Assembly: GCA_032871835.1 (NCBI GenBank)
Contig: CM065300.1
Location: 3,663,768 to 3,727,767 of the forward strand
DNA: 64,000 bases
Direction of reading: 5' to 3'
Source: Dipteronia dyeriana
Lineage: Eukaryota; Streptophyta; Magnoliopsida; Sapindales; Sapindaceae
Shown here: piece by piece, positions 59,854 to 64,000 of the stretch
Position numbering within the stretch: position 1 is the first letter of the stretch
How the letters are laid out: each line of letters opens with the position of its first letter
Notes under the pieces: generated by a model
Told to the model about the DNA's origin: nothing
What the model saw: only the letters and a program-made list of their open reading frames with translations
The model's database searches: none
Translations under genes and position numbers: made by a program

Positions 59854-61237
59854 TTGGAGATCATCCTACTTCAGATTTTTGAGCTCCCAGAGCTCGTACT
59901 CTTCACCTCCAATAGTTTCACGATGGTGTTTGCAGCTGGATTGGTGGTTTTGTATCTTGTATACAAAAGAAGAGTTACTATTTATCTACTAGACTTCACT
60001 TGCTATCAACTACCAGCTTTTTCCCGCATGCCACAGTCCATGTCCCTAGAGTATGCCTGTTTACTTGTTTAGACAGCCAGATGGATGCTGATAGTCTTTC
60101 ATTTCAGGTCAAGATCACGGAAAAATCAAGATTCAGCGAGGAAACCGGCATTCCTGATTGTATGACTACTGCCTGTAGGAAAGTCACTCTCTTGAGAGAA
60201 GAGGCGGAATTAGTGATATTCTCCACAGTTCTGATATGTTTAAGATAAACAATATCGACCCAAAATCCATTGATATATTGATCATCAATGGCAGTATGGT
60301 TTCGCCTACCCGTCTCTAAGTGCTATGGTGGTGAATAAATTCAAAATGAGGAGCAACATCATGACTTTCAACCTATCTGGCATGGGGAGTAGTGCTGGAA
60401 TTCTATCAGTAAGTCTAGCTAAAGACTTGTTAAGGGTTCGCAGGAACTCCTTGGCTGTAATTGTGAGCACTGAACTTCTAAATGTAAACCGGTTTACAGG
60501 GAAAGATCCCTCTATGCTGCTTAACAAATTGCCTTTTTTTCGACCTGGCGGAGCAGCCATCTTATTGTCAAGTAGAGATCAAGACAAGAGGAAAGCAAAG
60601 TATGAGCTACAACATCTAGTTCGTACAAACAAAGCAAAAGATGATCAATCCTATAACTGTCTTTCAAGATGTTGACTCTGAAATGAAATTAGGTTTATCG
60701 ATATCAAAGGATACAGTAAAAGTGGCTGGAGATGCATTGAAGACAAACATTGGTACATTTGGACCACTGGTTTTGCCATTTTCAGAGCAATTCAGGTATG
60801 GAGTATCTATAATATGCAGAAAGATGCGGATTCAAAGTAGGATGAGCTTCTACATGCCAGATTTTAAGGATTTTATGAAAGCTTTTGATCATTTTTGTAT
60901 ACACACTGGTGGGAGAGCCATAATTCGGGGAATAAAAACGAACCTACAGTTGAGGGACGTGGATGTTGAGGCCTCAGAGATGACTCTACAGATTTGGAAA
61001 CACTTCATCATCTTCTATTTGGTACGAACTCTGTTACATAGAAACCAAAGGATAAAAAAGGGTCACAGAGTCTGGCAAATTGCCTTCGGAAGTGGGTTTA
61101 AGTGTAACAGTGCAGTGTGGAAATGCGTTCACAAAGTAGAAGGAAAGGAAACAACTGCTTGGAGTGACAGAATTGACTCATATCCTCTAGAAATACCTAC
61201 TGGCTACTGCTGTGAAAATCGATATGAACTAATGTGA
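59854..61237 (+). pseudogene. 3-ketoacyl-CoA synthase (KCS) pseudogene
   Basis: KCS enzymes catalyse the condensing step of very-long-chain fatty acid elongation at the ER, feeding wax and cutin. Recognisable order: N-terminal membrane-type segment (FTMVFAAGLVVLYLVYKRR) with LLDFTCYQ, VKITEKSRFSEETGIP, IDILIINGSMVSPT, NLSGMGSSAG, then AKDLLRVRRNSLAVIVSTE, PGGAAILLSSR, LSISKDTVKVAGDALKTN, DHFCIHTGGRAI and VWQIAFGSGFKCNSAVWK. The catalytic His (HFCIH) and Asn (KCNSAVW) remain, but the catalytic Cys of the GMGCSAG motif is Ser here (AGT). At least three frameshifts (near 60310, 60660 and 61010-61050) break the frame. It has no introns, as is usual for the family. Part of it is copied near 9200. 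Confidence 0.88.
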
Positions 61238-61712
61238 CTTCAGAGTGTGATAATCTAAATAGCAATGACATCTTTCACAGGTCAAAAACCAAACAGCTAG
61301 CTCCTAAATCGTGTCTATAAATTGTTCACAAGACAATAGTGTTAAAAACAAAATACCCCACATCATCAAAATCTATCTGGGTAAATTGTGCGACAGCATT
61401 AGCATTTACATTCATCTATTGTATCAGTTTATGAACAACAGACGACAAACAATCATCATCATTATGATAATTTGGAGTCTCAAAATGGGACATAGGGCAT
61501 ATATCAAAACAGAAAAATCAACAAATTACGTGCAATTTTGAACCAGGCAAATTAACATAAAAGAGTTTTCGCAATGCAAAAATTTCATATTGTCAACTTC
61601 CAAAAGTACAAAAATCACTTCTAACTATAGAGCAAACAAGTCTAAAATGTCACCACACGAATTTTACTGATAGATTAAAAAACAAAAAGCCAAAAACTCA
61701 GACCCCAGAATT
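61238..61712. other. RPL22 3' flank
   Basis: Between the KCS pseudogene and the RPL22 stop codon. The part 61480-61712 (AGCAAACAAGTCTAAAATGT, ATGCAAAAATTTCATATTGT) is the RPL22 3' UTR or flank and is copied at 9236-9479 and 17000-17222. No other gene. Confidence 0.6.
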
Positions 61713-62183
<471 letters not shown>

Positions 62184-62318
62184 TTTCACTTTGATTGGAT
62201 TCTGTACAATCAACAACAAGCAATCAAAATTGAATATTTACAGATGAGAGAAAATTCAAAATTTCAATGATAAGTAACGAAGACAGACATAGAGAGAGAG
62301 GCACCCTGCGTGAAAAAA

Positions 62319-62477
62319 TTAGGGTTTTGGTGCGCCGCGGAAATGAGACAGGTGACAACACAAACTGATTTCTAGGGTTAGGGTTTTATTTGTAGAGTTG
62401 GAGTAACTAATGGGCCGGAAAGGCCCATTAATTCTGTCAATTAAAAAGATAACTGGGCTTTTGTGGTCATTTGGGCC
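62319..62477 (-). promoter_or_regulatory. RPL22 promoter: telo boxes and site II elements
   Basis: On the minus strand, telo-box sequences (AAACCCTAA type) at 62319-62328 and 62371-62388. Site II elements (TGGGCC/TGGGCT) lie at 62411-62416, 62422-62427 (inverted), 62454-62459 and 62472-62477. This pairing is the known signature of plant ribosomal-protein and other growth-linked promoters. Confidence 0.85.
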
Positions 62478-62499
62478 GTAAAATCAGTCTTCGAAAGGA

Positions 62500-64000
62500 T
62501 CTAATCCAATAATGGAATTTGCTGACGTGTTTTTTTCTAATGTTTTAAGACATGATGACGTGTCTACACATCGCTGATGTACCCAAGCATGTCAACGTTT
62601 CTTACTGTCATGATTGAGTTTAATCCCCGAAGGGGTTGAGTATTACCACTCCCATATAAATGATATATATCCAGAAAAGGATAAATTTATCCTAAAATAT
62701 GATAATGTTAAGATAAATTTACTCTAAATTATATAGTTAATATTGAAATCAGATGGATCTGTCTGATTTTCAGAAAAATCTTAAAGGAATATATGAAATT
62801 AACCCTTAAAATTTATCAGAAATTCTCTTAAGAATTTATTTGGTAAATTTTGTCAAAAACTTTTCCTATAAATTCTAAACTTGAAGCCATTCGGATTTAC
62901 ATGTAACATAAAAATTAGAAAAATAAAATAATAATAAATAAACCTTTTTTTTTAAGTAAAATAAATAAACTTTTAAAAAGTGATATTTTCATTAAACATT
63001 TAAACACTTGAAGCGGGTTAGTAAAAATGGACTCGTCATGATTGAGAATGTCACCATTTTTAGAGAACAATCAATACTTAATTGTGACTTGACTTAACAC
63101 GTAAGCAAGGTAGCCGACTAGACTTGGCATTCCAAAGGGTTGATAGAAATCGACACGTCGACAAACATTAATGATTGTGCCCACATACATACATACAAAC
63201 ATCCGTGATTATTGTTAACATGTTTGGACATATCAATAACTATGGATGACGTGACATGATAGATACATTATTGTTGATTGGTGGGTAGGGTCATGTATTA
63301 TGTAACTTTTGTAATAATCATTAATAGTTATCTGAATGAATACTCAGCTGTGAAATTAATCAGTAAACGTTTGGTTAATTGAATTTTAAAAACTACTGTA
63401 TAACTCAAAAACAGTATACATATATTTTGTAATTTTATTATAAAAGTATTGAGATTGGTTACGGTGATTAAAATATATATAGTTTAGAACTCTATTTTAT
63501 TTTTTCATTAATTACATATATTAAGTCAATTTATATATATATATAATATTTAATTGAATCCATAAGAACAATAAAAATATATTTAAAAGATTTTATAAAT
63601 CAAATCAATATTTAAATATAATATTTAATTTTGAAATGAAATAAGGTATATAAATGATTTTAACTTGATTTCATAAGAATAATAATGATATTTTAAAAGA
63701 TGCATTAAATGTTGAAATATATTATTCCATAATCATTTTCAAAAAGTAACTCATCACCTAACTCTCAAAATCACTGCAAAACTTACCAGATTATCGATTA
63801 ATCAATTTTAAAAGTTTTACCAAATATCATTTTATATCAAAATTATAAAATAATATGATTTTAACTTTTCAAAACCAATATCAAACTGGACCTAATACAA
63901 CCAAAAAAGATCTTTGACTTTCTGACATAATGGCATGCATATCTCAAACGGTGTCGTTGTAAGTTTTTAAATAACAAAGTGTTTATGAATAACCTTCCCG
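62500..64000. other. AT-rich intergenic DNA
   Basis: No gene recognised. There are A/T runs, a CATACATACATACAAACAT stretch near 63185 and a TA tract at about 63534. The part from about 63370 to 63895 (GTTTGGTTAATTG ... CAATATCAAACTGGACC) has loosely inverted ends and may be a MITE, but the match is too weak to call. Confidence 0.5.

Noticed and set aside
62184..62219. Upstream in-frame ATG that would extend eL22 by twelve residues
   Set aside because: The extra residues are not typical of eL22, and the ATG at 62183 gives the standard N terminus; the upstream stretch also contains an acceptor-like site.

Overview
The window is nuclear DNA from a flowering plant, most likely a eudicot. Evidence: an intron-containing gene for ribosomal protein eL22 with a classic plant ribosomal-protein promoter, two phylloplanin-type secreted protein genes, a 3-ketoacyl-CoA synthase pseudogene, very AT-rich intergenic DNA and dense nested transposons. 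I cannot name the species. The only genes that look intact are phylloplanin-like 1 (7513-8137, minus), phylloplanin-like 2 (45572-46182, minus) and RPL22 (61713-62183, minus). Almost everything else is mobile or repeated DNA.

The transposon story is dominated by large two-gene Mutator-like elements (MULEs) of the kind described in plants as Ulp1-carrying or Kaonashi-like MULEs. Each has a ULP gene (DUF1985 domain, Pro/Ser-rich middle, C48 SUMO-protease-like end) and a mudrA transposase gene, placed tail to tail. Element A (1-5845) is cut by the window edge. Element B (35484-44614) and element C (50580-59671) are complete from terminal repeat to terminal repeat, each about 9.1 kb with target duplications. 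Element D (20871-22495) is a gene-less derivative. Element E (about 20774-32730) is an older, distinct lineage with the same layout. All coding copies carry stops or frameshifts. In B and C both genes, and in E with a different sequence, have a 5' splice donor near the element end and a 3' splice acceptor at the start codon, so the roughly 20-bp minisatellites lie inside predicted 5'-UTR introns.

The host background is a repeatedly duplicated module, phylloplanin - KCS - RPL22 last exon, mixed with a 3-kb unit that is itself duplicated in tandem (9711-12788 and 12790-15855). One module copy has been blown apart by successive insertions. Its pieces lie at 17476-18790, 20271-20695, 32897-33310, 35236-35446 and 45165-47085, separated by element E (which contains element D, a hAT-like element and a 4.1-kb LTR element), an unclassified 1.9-kb insert, and a foldback element that contains MULE B.

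Layout: 1-5845 MULE A; 5846-9600 module 1 with phylloplanin 1; 9711-15855 tandem duplication; 15895-18800 inserts and an RPL22 exon copy; 20774-32730 element E; 33315-35235 unclassified insert; 35447-45164 foldback plus MULE B; 45572-46182 phylloplanin 2; 47086-49478 LTR-like and unclassified DNA; 50580-59671 MULE C; 59854-61237 KCS pseudogene; 61713-62490 RPL22 and promoter; 62500-64000 AT-rich DNA.
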